Below the pieces are notes generated by a model. It was not told the origin of the DNA. It was given only the letters and a program-made list of their open reading frames with translations, and ran no database searches. Made by a program: the position numbers and the translations under genes. Positions 25,828-34,532 of a DNA stretch of 64,000 nt are shown piece by piece. Origin of the DNA: JBFMFR01 sp040752025 (lineage in GTDB: Bacteria; Chloroflexota; Anaerolineae; Anaerolineales; UBA4823); assembly GCA_040752025.1 (NCBI GenBank), contig JBFMFR010000035.1:1-64000 (forward strand), written 5' to 3'. Each line of letters starts with the position of its first letter. The first letter of the stretch is position 1.

Positions 25828-28185
25828 ATGCGCAAACTTCGATACCGCTCGTTGATAAACCTGGCGCTCCTGCTGGCGCTGCTGACGGCCTGCCTGGGCA
25901 AGCCAACACCCACGCCTACGCCTACCATCCCACCGCCGCCCCCGCCAACGGCAACGCGCCTGCCGCCAACGCCGCGGCCGACGCGCACGCCCACCCAGGA
26001 GCCGGCACACCGCATCGCCGTGCGCCGGGTGGAAGCGGGCGGCGCGGGTGAATTCTACGATACGCTGACCGGCGATCGTTTCGTGCCGCGCGGCGCCAAC
26101 TACATCGATTTCATCGTGTTGGACAGGACCGGAAGCTATGCCAGCGGTGTTTTGATGCCCGGGCGCTTCGATGCACAGCGTGTGCGTGCGGACTTCCAGC
26201 GCCTGGCGGGCCTGGAATACAATACCGTGCGGCTGCTCTTCGACCGCTGCGGCTCCGGCCCGGATTGTATTGGCTTGCAGGGCGGGAGCGGGCTGAACCC
26301 GGCCTACCTGGATAACCTGGTAGAGGTGATGCGCATCGCCCGTGACGAAGGGATTTACCTGCTGCTGGCCTCCAGTTATGCCCCATTGGAGGGCGGCTAC
26401 TGGCCGCGCTTCGAGCAGGAGTTCAGCGGGGCTGAGCAGGCTGGCTTCGATACCCCCCAGAGCAACGCTTATTTCTTGCACCTGGGCGGCGTGGCGATGC
26501 AGGCGCGCTACTGGGGCGATTTGCTGTTGGCTCTGGTCGAGCGCGGCGCACCGCTGGACGTGATCCTGGGATGGGAACTCAAAGAGGAATATTTCCTGTA
26601 CGCCCAGCGCCCTCCGCTTGCGGGCTATTCTGGCCAGGTGACTACGGCCAATGGGATGATCTACAACGTCGACCTGGCCGAGCGCTGGCAGGAGATGATC
26701 GTAGAGAGCACGCAGTATTGGGTGGAAACCCTGGCAGGGGTGATCAAACAGCGCGACTCGCAAGCGCTGGTCTCGGTAGGGCTGACTCCGCCGGCTGCGC
26801 CGAACGGCTATGAGAGCCAGGGGCGCTATGGCCTGAGCCTCTCGATGCTGGGAGCGGCCCCGCTGGATTTTGTCGATTTCCAGGTTCAAATCGATGGTGA
26901 GTTGACCCTGCAGCAGGCGGCGGAAAATTTCGGCGCATTGGATGAAGACACCCGGCCGGTGATCCTGGGGGCCAGCGGGTTGAGCAAAGAAGTCGCGCCG
27001 TCGGTATACTCGGCGCAGACCCTGGCGGCGAATTGGCTGGCGGAAGCCTGCACGCTGGGCGTGGATGGCTGGCTGCAATGGACTTACGATGCGCAGCCGG
27101 ATGGGCTGCAACCTCCGTTCTGGTCGCTGTTGGATGAAAACGAACGCTTGCTGCAAGCCCTGGCGCCGGCGGCGTGGAGTTCTTGTAATCCACCAGATCT
27201 GGCCGAGCGCAACGCGGCCCTGGGCAAGGAAGCCTATGCTTTCTCGGAGACATACTATGGGCCACCCGAACTGGCGGTAGACGGTGGTATGCGCGGCTGG
27301 CAGGCGGATGGCCTGCCGCCGCAGTGGATCGAGGTTGACCTGAAGGAAGCGATCACGGCGGGGCGCGTGGGGCTGACAGTCGGCTCTGGGCTGCCGGGTG
27401 AGGGCCAGACCCAGGTGTGGCTGCACCTGGTCGGCGGGCGCTCGGTGCTGGTGGGCACTTTCCTGGGCTACCTGTACTCTGGCGAGCTGCTGGAGGTGAA
27501 CCTGCCTACGCCGTTAAGTGAGGTGCGAGCAGTGCGCGTCAACAGCCTGTCTGGCTGGTTCCCGCCGGCCTGGAGCGAGATCGAAGTGATCACTGCGCCG
27601 CAGGCGGGCGAGCCTTGCCTGCTCTCGGCGCCGCGCAACACCAACCTCTATACAGCCCCAGACAGCGGTTCGCCGGTGGCGGCGCTGCTGTACCAGGGGC
27701 TGAACCCGGCCCTGGCGGATGGCCAGTTGCTCGCCCCGGATGGGTCCCAATGGTGGCGGCTGCCGCCGGGGGTGTGGATCAGCGCCGGCGAAGTGAGCGC
27801 TTCGCCCGGCTGCGCGGCTGTGCCCGCGGTGACTTACCAGCCGCCCGTGGCGACCGTGCCGGTCACTTTCCGCCTGCAAGCGCCGCTCGACCCGCTGGCT
27901 AAAATCTACCTGCTGGGCGACTTTGCCACGACGGCTTATCCTACCTGGAAGCCGGACGGCATCCTGATGATCAAAGAGGGCAGCGGGCGCTGGAAGATCA
28001 CGCTCGATCTGCCGCCCGGCGTCACGCTGCGCTACCAGTACGGGCGCGGCGCCTGGGAGACGCTGGAGCGCGGCCCGGCCTGTGCGCCGGCTCCCGAGCG
28101 CAGCTTCCAGATTCTACCTGGCAGCACAGGCGAAACCATCGAAGATGTCGTTGTGATGTGGGCAGGAGAAGGGGCATGCAAATAG
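25828..28185 (+). CDS. Large lipoprotein: glycosidase-like barrel, discoidin-like and starch-binding-like domains
   Basis: After a lipoprotein signal (LLTAC, Cys about 19) and a Pro/Thr-rich tether (to about 55), residues 60-450 resemble a GH5/GH-A TIM barrel: RGANYIDF at the first strand, YNTVRLLFDRCG, and VILGWELKEEYF with a possible acid/base Glu. A clear nucleophile was not identified, so catalysis is uncertain. Residues about 480-610 (ELAVDGGMRGWQAD to WIEVDLKEA) look like a discoidin/F5-8C-type domain. The last ~100 residues (VTFRLQAPLDPLAKIYLLGDF, then ITLDLPPGVTLRYQYGRG) match a CBM20/CBM48-like sugar-binding fold. It should be a surface glycan-binding or -degrading protein. The start is set by the adjacent promoter. 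Confidence 0.72.
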   Translation: MRKLRYRSLINLALLLALLTACLGKPTPTPTPTIPPPPPPTATRLPPTPRPTRTPTQEPAHRIAVRRVEAGGAGEFYDTLTGDRFVPRGANYIDFIVLDRTGSYASGVLMPGRFDAQRVRADFQRLAGLEYNTVRLLFDRCGSGPDCIGLQGGSGLNPAYLDNLVEVMRIARDEGIYLLLASSYAPLEGGYWPRFEQEFSGAEQAGFDTPQSNAYFLHLGGVAMQARYWGDLLLALVERGAPLDVILGWELKEEYFLYAQRPPLAGYSGQVTTANGMIYNVDLAERWQEMIVESTQYWVETLAGVIKQRDSQALVSVGLTPPAAPNGYESQGRYGLSLSMLGAAPLDFVDFQVQIDGELTLQQAAENFGALDEDTRPVILGASGLSKEVAPSVYSAQTLAANWLAEACTLGVDGWLQWTYDAQPDGLQPPFWSLLDENERLLQALAPAAWSSCNPPDLAERNAALGKEAYAFSETYYGPPELAVDGGMRGWQADGLPPQWIEVDLKEAITAGRVGLTVGSGLPGEGQTQVWLHLVGGRSVLVGTFLGYLYSGELLEVNLPTPLSEVRAVRVNSLSGWFPPAWSEIEVITAPQAGEPCLLSAPRNTNLYTAPDSGSPVAALLYQGLNPALADGQLLAPDGSQWWRLPPGVWISAGEVSASPGCAAVPAVTYQPPVATVPVTFRLQAPLDPLAKIYLLGDFATTAYPTWKPDGILMIKEGSGRWKITLDLPPGVTLRYQYGRGAWETLERGPACAPAPERSFQILPGSTGETIEDVVVMWAGEGACK

Positions 28186-28192
28186 GGTGCTT

Positions 28193-28651
28193 ATGAGTTC
28201 CTCTGAAAAGAAAACCACCCTGGTTTGGAGCGGGATGCGCGTGCAGGTCGAAATCCTGTACGAGGAAGGCCCGGAGCAGATGACTCTGGTGATCGTGCCG
28301 GATGCCCAGGCGGATTTCAGCCGGGGTTTGCTGGGCGAGGGCACCCCCCTGGCCAAAGCGCTGCTCGGACAGCCGGTGGGCGGGCGCGTGCCTTACCACC
28401 AGGGCGATGCACGCTGGGTGCGCATCCTGGCTGCTGGTCCGGCGGAAGAGACCCCCGGCACACTGGTCGCCGCCGAACGCCAGGAGCGCTTGCGCCGCAA
28501 CCTGGAGCAGATCGACCGCACCAATGCGATCGTTTTTGCCTCATCCTTCAGCGGCAAGTGGGGTGATTACGATCCGCAGGGCATCGAGAACTGGGAGAAG
28601 CAAGACGCCCCGGAGGATGACCAGCCTGGACAGCAGAAGGCTGAAGGCTGA
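28193..28651 (+). CDS. GreA/GreB C-terminal-domain-like protein
   Basis: The 152-residue protein has an FKBP-like core typical of the GreA/GreB C-terminal domain: EQMTLVIVPDAQADFSRG, then GEGTPLAKALLGQPVGGRVPYH (GreA has SPLGKALLGKKVGD). The N-terminal coiled coil that reaches the polymerase active site is absent, so it cannot rescue stalled RNA polymerase like GreA. It may bind polymerase as Rnk-type or other GreA-C proteins do. The C-terminus is a charged tail (DAPEDDQPGQQ). It begins seven bases after the large lipoprotein gene and is probably cotranscribed. ATG 28193 is preferred to GTG 28187. Confidence 0.72.
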   Translation: MSSSEKKTTLVWSGMRVQVEILYEEGPEQMTLVIVPDAQADFSRGLLGEGTPLAKALLGQPVGGRVPYHQGDARWVRILAAGPAEETPGTLVAAERQERLRRNLEQIDRTNAIVFASSFSGKWGDYDPQGIENWEKQDAPEDDQPGQQKAEG

Positions 28652-28652
28652 T

Positions 28653-29999
28653 TCAGGGTACGATGCCCCAGATCTGGATTTCCCAGTTGGGGGTGCCGCG
28701 GTATTCGGTGCGATGGACGGCCAGGTAGCGCCCTTCGGGGGAAAAAGCCAGGTGGTTGACGCTGCCGATCAGATCCAATTCTTTTACCACCCAGCCTGTG
28801 GACGATTCGGTCAGGAAAAGTTTCCCGTTCAGGTTGCCGCTGGCCAGCAGGCGGCTGTCGGCCGAAAAGGAGGCGCAGTCGTGCTCCTGGTAGGTGATGT
28901 ACTGGTACCACTGAAAGTTCAACTCGCCGCCGCTCGTGGCGAGTACGTTCACCTTGCTGGGCGTTGTAGCTGCCAGCAACTGGCTGTCGGGCGAGAAGAC
29001 CGCGCCCAATTGGGCTTCGTCGGCCAGGTAGGTGCTCAAGAGCCTCCAATCGGATGTGCTCCACAGGCGAATGGTGTGATCGCGTGAGGCGGTGGCCAGG
29101 TACTGCCCGTCCGGGGAGAATTCTACATCGGTGACTGCATCTGGGTGTACCGGGATCGTGCGCAACAAATTCCAATCCGGCGACTGCCAGATTTTTACGG
29201 TGTGGTCTTCGGAGCCTGAAGCCAGGTACTGCCCATCTGGTGAAAACGACAGCCCGTACACCAGGTTATTGTGACCGCGCAGTCTATGCGATGGGTGGCC
29301 ATTGGCTGCCTGCCACAAGCGTACGCTTACATCGTTATCACCGGTGGCGAAGGTTTGCCCGTCTGGCGAAAAAGCCAGGGTATTCTGCATGAGGCCATAT
29401 TCATCTGCGGTGAAAGTGCTCTGGAGGGATAGATCGGGGACGGTGTAGATATTCACTCCGGCGGCAGTTTGCCCGCGGGCCTGCTCGGTTTGCCACAGGA
29501 TCGCCAGGCGTTCTCCGCCTGGGAGCCAGAGCATTTCTTCGACCCACAAGCCTACATCAATGATGCCCAGCATTTGCAGGCGTTCGAGGTTCTCGATGGT
29601 GATGGGTTCTTGCGCAAACGGCAAGGGGGTGCCGGCCTGGACTGGCAGGGCCAGGGTGGGGCTGGGAGCAGGAGTCTGGCTGGGTGGGTATGTTGGGGTA
29701 TAAGAGGGGAGAGTGGTTTGGGTGGCAGTGGCGGCAGGTGTGTTGGTGGAGGTGCTGATAGGCGGGACCGTAGGGGAAAGCGGGCGATCTGTGCTGGTGG
29801 GCGCGGCTGGGAGGGTAGGTGTGACCTGGCGGCTGGCCTCGGGCCGGAATGCACCGTTGTTGCGAGAAATGGATAACAGCCCGGCTATTAAGGCGAACAA
29901 AGCCAGGGTTGCCATCCAGTGCCAGGAGCGCGGGCGGATGCGCTTGGAGATGTCCTCATCCTGTGCGGCTGTCGCTGAGTCGGTTTGATCTTGAGTCAT
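28653..29999 (-). CDS. Membrane-anchored WD40-repeat protein
   Basis: Residues 1-27 are polar and cytoplasmic, a single helix follows (WMATLALFALIAGLLSI), then a ~90-residue Thr/Pro/Ser-rich linker. The extracytoplasmic part is a WD40 propeller of about seven blades, with repeats such as AFSPDGQTFATGDNDVSVRLW, FSPDGQYLASGSEDHTVKIW and ATASRDHTIRLW. WD40 propellers are protein-binding platforms; external ones with this tether are frequent in Chloroflexota. No enzymatic domain is attached. The gene is convergent with the GreA-C gene (stops two bases apart), so the 28.65-kb point is a transcription convergence. Confidence 0.85.
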   Translation of the reverse strand: MTQDQTDSATAAQDEDISKRIRPRSWHWMATLALFALIAGLLSISRNNGAFRPEASRQVTPTLPAAPTSTDRPLSPTVPPISTSTNTPAATATQTTLPSYTPTYPPSQTPAPSPTLALPVQAGTPLPFAQEPITIENLERLQMLGIIDVGLWVEEMLWLPGGERLAILWQTEQARGQTAAGVNIYTVPDLSLQSTFTADEYGLMQNTLAFSPDGQTFATGDNDVSVRLWQAANGHPSHRLRGHNNLVYGLSFSPDGQYLASGSEDHTVKIWQSPDWNLLRTIPVHPDAVTDVEFSPDGQYLATASRDHTIRLWSTSDWRLLSTYLADEAQLGAVFSPDSQLLAATTPSKVNVLATSGGELNFQWYQYITYQEHDCASFSADSRLLASGNLNGKLFLTESSTGWVVKELDLIGSVNHLAFSPEGRYLAVHRTEYRGTPNWEIQIWGIVP

Positions 30000-30061
30000 G
30001 GCAATTCACATGTGCCGTTATTTTACCCCGATTTCAGCGGTGTGCCATAAATATGGTGTAA

Positions 30062-30090
30062 GTAGGGGCGGCTCCAAGAGCCGCCCCTAC
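30062..30090. repeat. 13-bp GC-rich hairpin repeat
   Basis: GTAGGGGCGGCTC and its exact complement flank a three-base loop, 12 bases past the stop of the HlyD-type gene. Hairpins of the GTAGGGGCG...CGCCCCTAC type recur in many bacterial genomes as intergenic repeats. Here it may end or protect the export-operon message. Confidence 0.55.
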
Positions 30091-30101
30091 GGTTCACGTT
30101 T

Positions 30102-31271
30102 CTATTGGGCTTCCAGGAATTGTACCTCGACGCTCATGCCGGCGCGCAGGTTGGGCAAGGAGATGTCCAGGTCGATGGTTGTCTTGTAGACAACGTCGCC
30201 GCCAAGGGTATCGGCCAGGGGGGCGATAAGGCTGACGCGCCCGGGGAGGGTCTGGTTGAGAGCCTCGATGAAGACGGTGACGGGCTGGCCGATGGAAACG
30301 CCAGGGATGTCACGCTCACTCAGATCGGTGGTCTCGACGCGCAGGTGCGCCAAATCAGCCAGGGCCAGGACGATCTGTCCAGGGGTGACCCATTCGCCGC
30401 GATGCGTGTTGAGGAGGGTGACGACGCCGTCGAAGGGGGCGAGGATGGTCAGGTGGCCCAGGGCTGCCTGGGCGGCGGAAAGCTGTGTCTGGGCGTTCGA
30501 TACCCGGGCATTGGCCAGGCGCACCTGATCCGGATCGGGGCCGGCGCTGTAGATCTCGTAATCGTGCTGCGCCTGGGCCAGTTGCGACTCGGCGACTTGC
30601 AGATCGTACTCATATTGCAAGCGCCGGACGGCGGTGTTGTAATCCGATTGAGCCTCGTCCAGGGCTTCTTTCAGGTCCTGGCGGGTTGGGTCGCCTGAGG
30701 GACGGCTTTTGACGGCCTCGAAGGCGCGGCGGGCCTCGTCCAGGCGCTGTTTCATCAGGTTGAGAGCGGTTACGGCATCCAGGCTGGCCTGGCCGGGAGG
30801 GATGGTGAAGTTGTCCAGGATGTACTGGGCGTTCTTGACGGCCTGGGCATAGGTGACGATAGCCTGCATGGCCTGGACTCGGGCGGTTTCAGCCTGGGTA
30901 TCCAGGTCTTTGAGGGCCTGCTGAGTCAACTCCAGTTCGAACTGGGCGGCGCTGATGGCAGCTTGCAGGCTCTCCTGGCCTTCCAGTTGGACCAACGTTT
31001 GGCCAGCCTGGACGGTATCACCAACGGCAACATCTACCGCGGCGACCGTGCCGGCCAGGGAGGCGGCGAGTTGGGCCTGCTGGGCAGGAGCGATCACGCC
31101 AGAGGCAACCAGGCCCGATGAAACTCCCGAGGAGGTTGGGGCGCTGGGCGTTGTGGCGTTCCCGCTGCCCAGGACGACCGTCGGCAGGGCAGTGGGAGTA
31201 GATCCAGGAAGGGCGCTGCAGCCAGCCAGCGCCAGGAGGGTGAGGGACACCCACAGGGTCTTGAACTTCAT
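30102..31271 (-). CDS. HlyD/MacA-type membrane fusion (adaptor) lipoprotein
   Basis: A lipoprotein signal (LLALAGC, Cys about 18) precedes a biotinyl/lipoyl-like barrel half (AGTVAAVDVAVGDTVQAGQTLVQL), a long alpha-hairpin coiled coil (about 115-260, rich in Ala/Gln/Leu), the second lipoyl half (LTILAPFDGVVTLLNTHRGEWVTPGQ) and beta-barrel domains (VEALNQ...LPGRVSLIAP). This is the MacA/HlyD plan: an adaptor linking the permease to an outer partner or collecting cargo. The start ATG 31271 has GGAAGGA and lies one base from the ATPase stop, so the pair is translationally coupled as the last gene of the TetR-led operon. Confidence 0.87.
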   Translation of the reverse strand: MKFKTLWVSLTLLALAGCSALPGSTPTALPTVVLGSGNATTPSAPTSSGVSSGLVASGVIAPAQQAQLAASLAGTVAAVDVAVGDTVQAGQTLVQLEGQESLQAAISAAQFELELTQQALKDLDTQAETARVQAMQAIVTYAQAVKNAQYILDNFTIPPGQASLDAVTALNLMKQRLDEARRAFEAVKSRPSGDPTRQDLKEALDEAQSDYNTAVRRLQYEYDLQVAESQLAQAQHDYEIYSAGPDPDQVRLANARVSNAQTQLSAAQAALGHLTILAPFDGVVTLLNTHRGEWVTPGQIVLALADLAHLRVETTDLSERDIPGVSIGQPVTVFIEALNQTLPGRVSLIAPLADTLGGDVVYKTTIDLDISLPNLRAGMSVEVQFLEAQ

Positions 31272-31272
31272 A

Positions 31273-31977
31273 CTATCCTTCCAGATTGATGGGCTCGTTA
31301 GCGCCGTTCTCGGCGACGACTCCGTCGCGCAGGGTGATGATGCGCCGGGCGTACTGGATGACGCGCGGGTCGTGGGTGGCAAACACGAAGGTAACACCGG
31401 TCTCCTGGTTGAGACGGGTCATGATCTCCATGATCTGCTTGCCGTTGGGCGTGTCGAGGTTAGCGGTGGGTTCATCCGCCAGGATCAGTGCCGGGCGGGT
31501 GGCCAGGGAGCGAGCGATGGCGACGCGCTGCTGCTCGCCGCCGCTCAACTGGTCGGGGCGATGGCCGGCGCGGTCGCTCAGGTCAACCGCCTCGAGGAGT
31601 TCCATAACACGCTGGCGGCGCTCGGCGGCGTGTTGCCCGATGAGCAGCAGCGGCATTTCCACGTTTTCGTAAGCGGTGAGGGTGGGGATCAGGGCAAAGA
31701 ACTGGAAGATGAAGCCGATGGTGCCGCGGCGCATATCGGCGCGCTGGTTGCGGTTGAGCTTGCTGACATCTTTGCCATTGATGTAGATCTTGCCGCTGCT
31801 AGGCTGGTCCAGGCAGCCGATCAATTGCAGCAGGGTGGTCTTGCCCGAGCCGGAGGGTCCGACCAGGGCGGTGAATTCGCCGTTTTCGATAGAAAGACTG
31901 ACGCCGCGCAAGGCTTTGGTCTCGACTTTGCCAATCTTGTAGGTACGGGTAATGTTTTCGATCTTAGTGACTTCCAT
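31273..31977 (-). CDS. ABC transporter ATP-binding protein (MacB/LolD type)
   Basis: The 234-residue ATPase has all motifs intact: Walker A GPSGSGKTT (40-48), Q-loop in FQFFALIP, signature LSGGEQQR (144-151), Walker B ALILADEPTANLD (163-175) and switch His in ATHDPRVI. IGFIFQFFALIPTLTAYENVEMPL is characteristic of LolD/MacB ATPases that drive FtsX-fold permeases. It presumably serves both permeases encoded just upstream (31994 and 33226). AAGGAGA lies before ATG 31977. Unlike the first ABC cluster (4380-8729), only one ATPase is present and it has no extra domain. Confidence 0.9.
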   Translation of the reverse strand: MEVTKIENITRTYKIGKVETKALRGVSLSIENGEFTALVGPSGSGKTTLLQLIGCLDQPSSGKIYINGKDVSKLNRNQRADMRRGTIGFIFQFFALIPTLTAYENVEMPLLLIGQHAAERRQRVMELLEAVDLSDRAGHRPDQLSGGEQQRVAIARSLATRPALILADEPTANLDTPNGKQIMEIMTRLNQETGVTFVFATHDPRVIQYARRIITLRDGVVAENGANEPINLEG

Positions 31978-31993
31978 TGTGTTCTCCTTGCGC

Positions 31994-33217
31994 TTATTTA
32001 CTGCTGTGCAGCGCTTCGACAGGTTCCAGGTTGGCGGCCAGCAGCGCCGGGTAGATGGCGGCCAGCAGGCTGATGACAAAAGCCAAGATAGTCAGGTTGA
32101 GCGTGTCTTGGAAAGTGAGGTAGGCGTGAATCCGCTCGCCGATCAGCAAGCCGGATGCGCTCATACCCAAATCTCCAATGTAGAAACCGTAACGGGTAGC
32201 ATACAACGAGAGCAAGACGCCCAGGGGCAGGCCGATGAGGATGCCGCCCAGGGCCAGCAGGCCGGATTCGGCGAAGAAGAGGGCCATGATGCGCCTGCCT
32301 TTCATGCCGATAGCAGCCAGGATGCCGATCTCGCGCGTGCGCTCGAAGACGGCCATGACAAGCGTGTTGACGATCACCGTGGCGGTGATAGCCAGAACGA
32401 TCAGATAAAGCAGATAGATGTAAGCATTGGCCATCTGTTCGAATTGAAGGATCAGTTCGTTCATCTGCTGCCAGGTTTTCACCTCGTACTGGCTGGATTG
32501 CAAGGCGGCTACCACGGCGTCTGTCTGATCCTGGTTGTTGAGCAGGACAAAGATGGTGCTGGCGTGACCTTCGGTGCGGGTGATGGCCTGGGCTTTAGCG
32601 AGGGGAATGAAAACGGTACTTTCATCGTAGCCGGGGGTACGGGTGGTGTAAATGCCGAGCACGGTGAAACCCTGTTCGTCCACATCGCCGTTGGAGGTGT
32701 TGGCCAGCAGGCTGACTTTATCGCCCACGTTGACGTGCAATTTGTTGGCCAGGGGATAGCCAATGAGCAGGCCTTCACGGTCATCGGCGCTGAGGAATTC
32801 TCCTTCGAGCAAACCATCCCGGAAGGGATCGTTGGCTGCAGAAGGCGGATCGATCCCGATGACACGCACAGCCAGAGATTGATCGCTTGCAGAAAGGATG
32901 CCATTGGCGAACAGGCGCGGCGTGGCGACTTTCACGGGCGGCAGTGCAGCAATCTGGGCGGCGATTTGCTCAGGATTCTCAACCAGATCTTCCCAGGCCA
33001 GGCTGCTTTTGTTTTCCTCGTAGTTCTTCGACCGTACTTGCAAGTGGCCGCTTTGCAGTTTGATGCTCAAATCCAGGGCCCCGCGCATTTCGCCTTCAAC
33101 GAAAGCGGCCATGAAGATCAGCAAAGCCAGGCCGATGCCCAACGCCAGGGCCGAGAAGAAGGAGCGGCGGCGGTTACGCCCCAGGTTACGAATTGCCATT
33201 TTAAAGAGTTGTATCAT
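31994..33217 (-). CDS. FtsX-family ABC permease (LolC/MacB type), second copy
   Basis: A ~407-residue permease: N-terminal helix after IRNLGRNRRRSFFSALALGIG, a periplasmic MacB-PCD domain (about 50-270) and a three-helix FtsX core with FERTREIGILAAIGMKGRRIM, ending in the usual Leu/Glu-Ala-Leu tail (NLEPVEALHSSK). Such permeases transmit force to an adaptor or substrate on the outside. The ATG at 33217 has GAGG eight bases upstream; an alternative ATG 33229 would overlap the upstream stop by four bases. It is 16 bases from the ATPase start. Confidence 0.87.
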   Translation of the reverse strand: MIQLFKMAIRNLGRNRRRSFFSALALGIGLALLIFMAAFVEGEMRGALDLSIKLQSGHLQVRSKNYEENKSSLAWEDLVENPEQIAAQIAALPPVKVATPRLFANGILSASDQSLAVRVIGIDPPSAANDPFRDGLLEGEFLSADDREGLLIGYPLANKLHVNVGDKVSLLANTSNGDVDEQGFTVLGIYTTRTPGYDESTVFIPLAKAQAITRTEGHASTIFVLLNNQDQTDAVVAALQSSQYEVKTWQQMNELILQFEQMANAYIYLLYLIVLAITATVIVNTLVMAVFERTREIGILAAIGMKGRRIMALFFAESGLLALGGILIGLPLGVLLSLYATRYGFYIGDLGMSASGLLIGERIHAYLTFQDTLNLTILAFVISLLAAIYPALLAANLEPVEALHSSK

Positions 33218-33225
33218 CGCAGGCC

Positions 33226-34455
33226 TCATACATAGTGCAGCGCTTCAGCAGGCTCGTTATGAGCGGCTTCGCGCGCCGGGTAGAAAGCGGCCAGAACAGC
33301 GATGATGATCGCCGTCAGGGCACGCTGGGGCAGGTGCTCTAGCCCCAGGGTAGGATAGACGCGCCCGCTGATCAAGGCCATATACTCGGTGATCGAGGCG
33401 AACTGGCTATAATCCAACCCGACTCGTCCAAGTAAGAAGTTGAAGAGCATTCCCAGGGCAGCCCCAAAGGCTACACCTATCAGCCCCATCAGAGCCCCCT
33501 CCAGGATGAAGAGGATCGATATCTGGCGTGGTTTCAGACCCAGGGCGCCCAAGACGCCGATCTCGCGAGTGCGTTCGTATACGGCCATGAGCAGCAGGTT
33601 GAGGATGCCAATGCCAGCGATGGCCAGCATGATCACGCCGAAAACGTTCATGACACTACTCTTGGTCTGGATGGTGGCTTGTAGCTCAGGAAAATTGTTC
33701 TGCCAGGAGGTCAGCTCGTAGCCGGGGAGTAAGGGCTCTAAAGCGGCGATAACAGCCGTTTCTTGCCCGAGCTGCTTCAACGTGATGACCACTTCGGTGG
33801 ACTGGCTGCTCAGGCCGTATAAATCCTGGGCCTCGGCCAGGGTGATGTAGATGGAGCGTTTTTCGATATCGGGCATGCCGACATCGTAGATGCCCACCAC
33901 GGTCATGGTGCGTTGGCGCATCTGTTCGTGGGTGGCGCGCCCGACCAGGGTAATACGGTCGTTAATGGTGACATCCATGGCGTCGGCCAGGCCCCTTCCG
34001 ATGAAAACCATATCCTGATCGCCAGTTTCCAGATAGCGGCCATCCGTGATGTGCTGGGCAAGCAGGCTGATGGCCTGCTCCTGCTCGGGTTCGATGGCCA
34101 CGATGGTAGCGCCAAAAGCGCCTTCGCGGCTGGTGGCCATGCCGCCAGTGTTGATGCGGCGTGTGGCCGCCAGCACCTGGGGTTGGGCCAGGGCGGCATC
34201 GATGACTGCCTGGTCGTTTTTCAACGGCAAAAGCGGATTTTGCCCGCTTTCCAGGTGGTAGCCTTCAGTGTGCACCTGGATATTGCCGCCCAGGACCTGG
34301 ATGGCGTTGCCGTAGATGGCCTGCTCGAAGCCGACGATCATTCCATCATACATCATCATCATGGATAGGGTCAGGCCAATGGCCAGGACGACGATCAGGG
34401 TACGGCGGCGGTGCCGCCAGACGTTGCGCCATGCCAGGCGCAGGTATAGCATCAT
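33226..34455 (-). CDS. FtsX-family ABC permease (LolC/MacB type), first copy
   Basis: The 409-residue paralogue of the next gene has the same plan: an initial helix after RLAWRNVWRHRRRTLIVV, a periplasmic domain, then FtsX helices with YERTREIGVLGALGLKPRQISILF and the tail NEPAEALHYV. The two permeases probably form a heterodimer around the shared ATPase, as LolC and LolE do. AGGAGTG before the double ATG at 34455/34452 gives the start. It is the first transport gene after the TetR repressor, 77 bases away, and its stop lies against the second permease. Confidence 0.87.
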   Translation of the reverse strand: MMLYLRLAWRNVWRHRRRTLIVVLAIGLTLSMMMMYDGMIVGFEQAIYGNAIQVLGGNIQVHTEGYHLESGQNPLLPLKNDQAVIDAALAQPQVLAATRRINTGGMATSREGAFGATIVAIEPEQEQAISLLAQHITDGRYLETGDQDMVFIGRGLADAMDVTINDRITLVGRATHEQMRQRTMTVVGIYDVGMPDIEKRSIYITLAEAQDLYGLSSQSTEVVITLKQLGQETAVIAALEPLLPGYELTSWQNNFPELQATIQTKSSVMNVFGVIMLAIAGIGILNLLLMAVYERTREIGVLGALGLKPRQISILFILEGALMGLIGVAFGAALGMLFNFLLGRVGLDYSQFASITEYMALISGRVYPTLGLEHLPQRALTAIIIAVLAAFYPAREAAHNEPAEALHYV

Positions 34456-34532
34456 GTGGGACACTCCTATCAATCAATAAGCTCACGTGTGAACGTGGTT
34501 AGCACAATGTTCTGCCCAGGTCTACTGGATGG

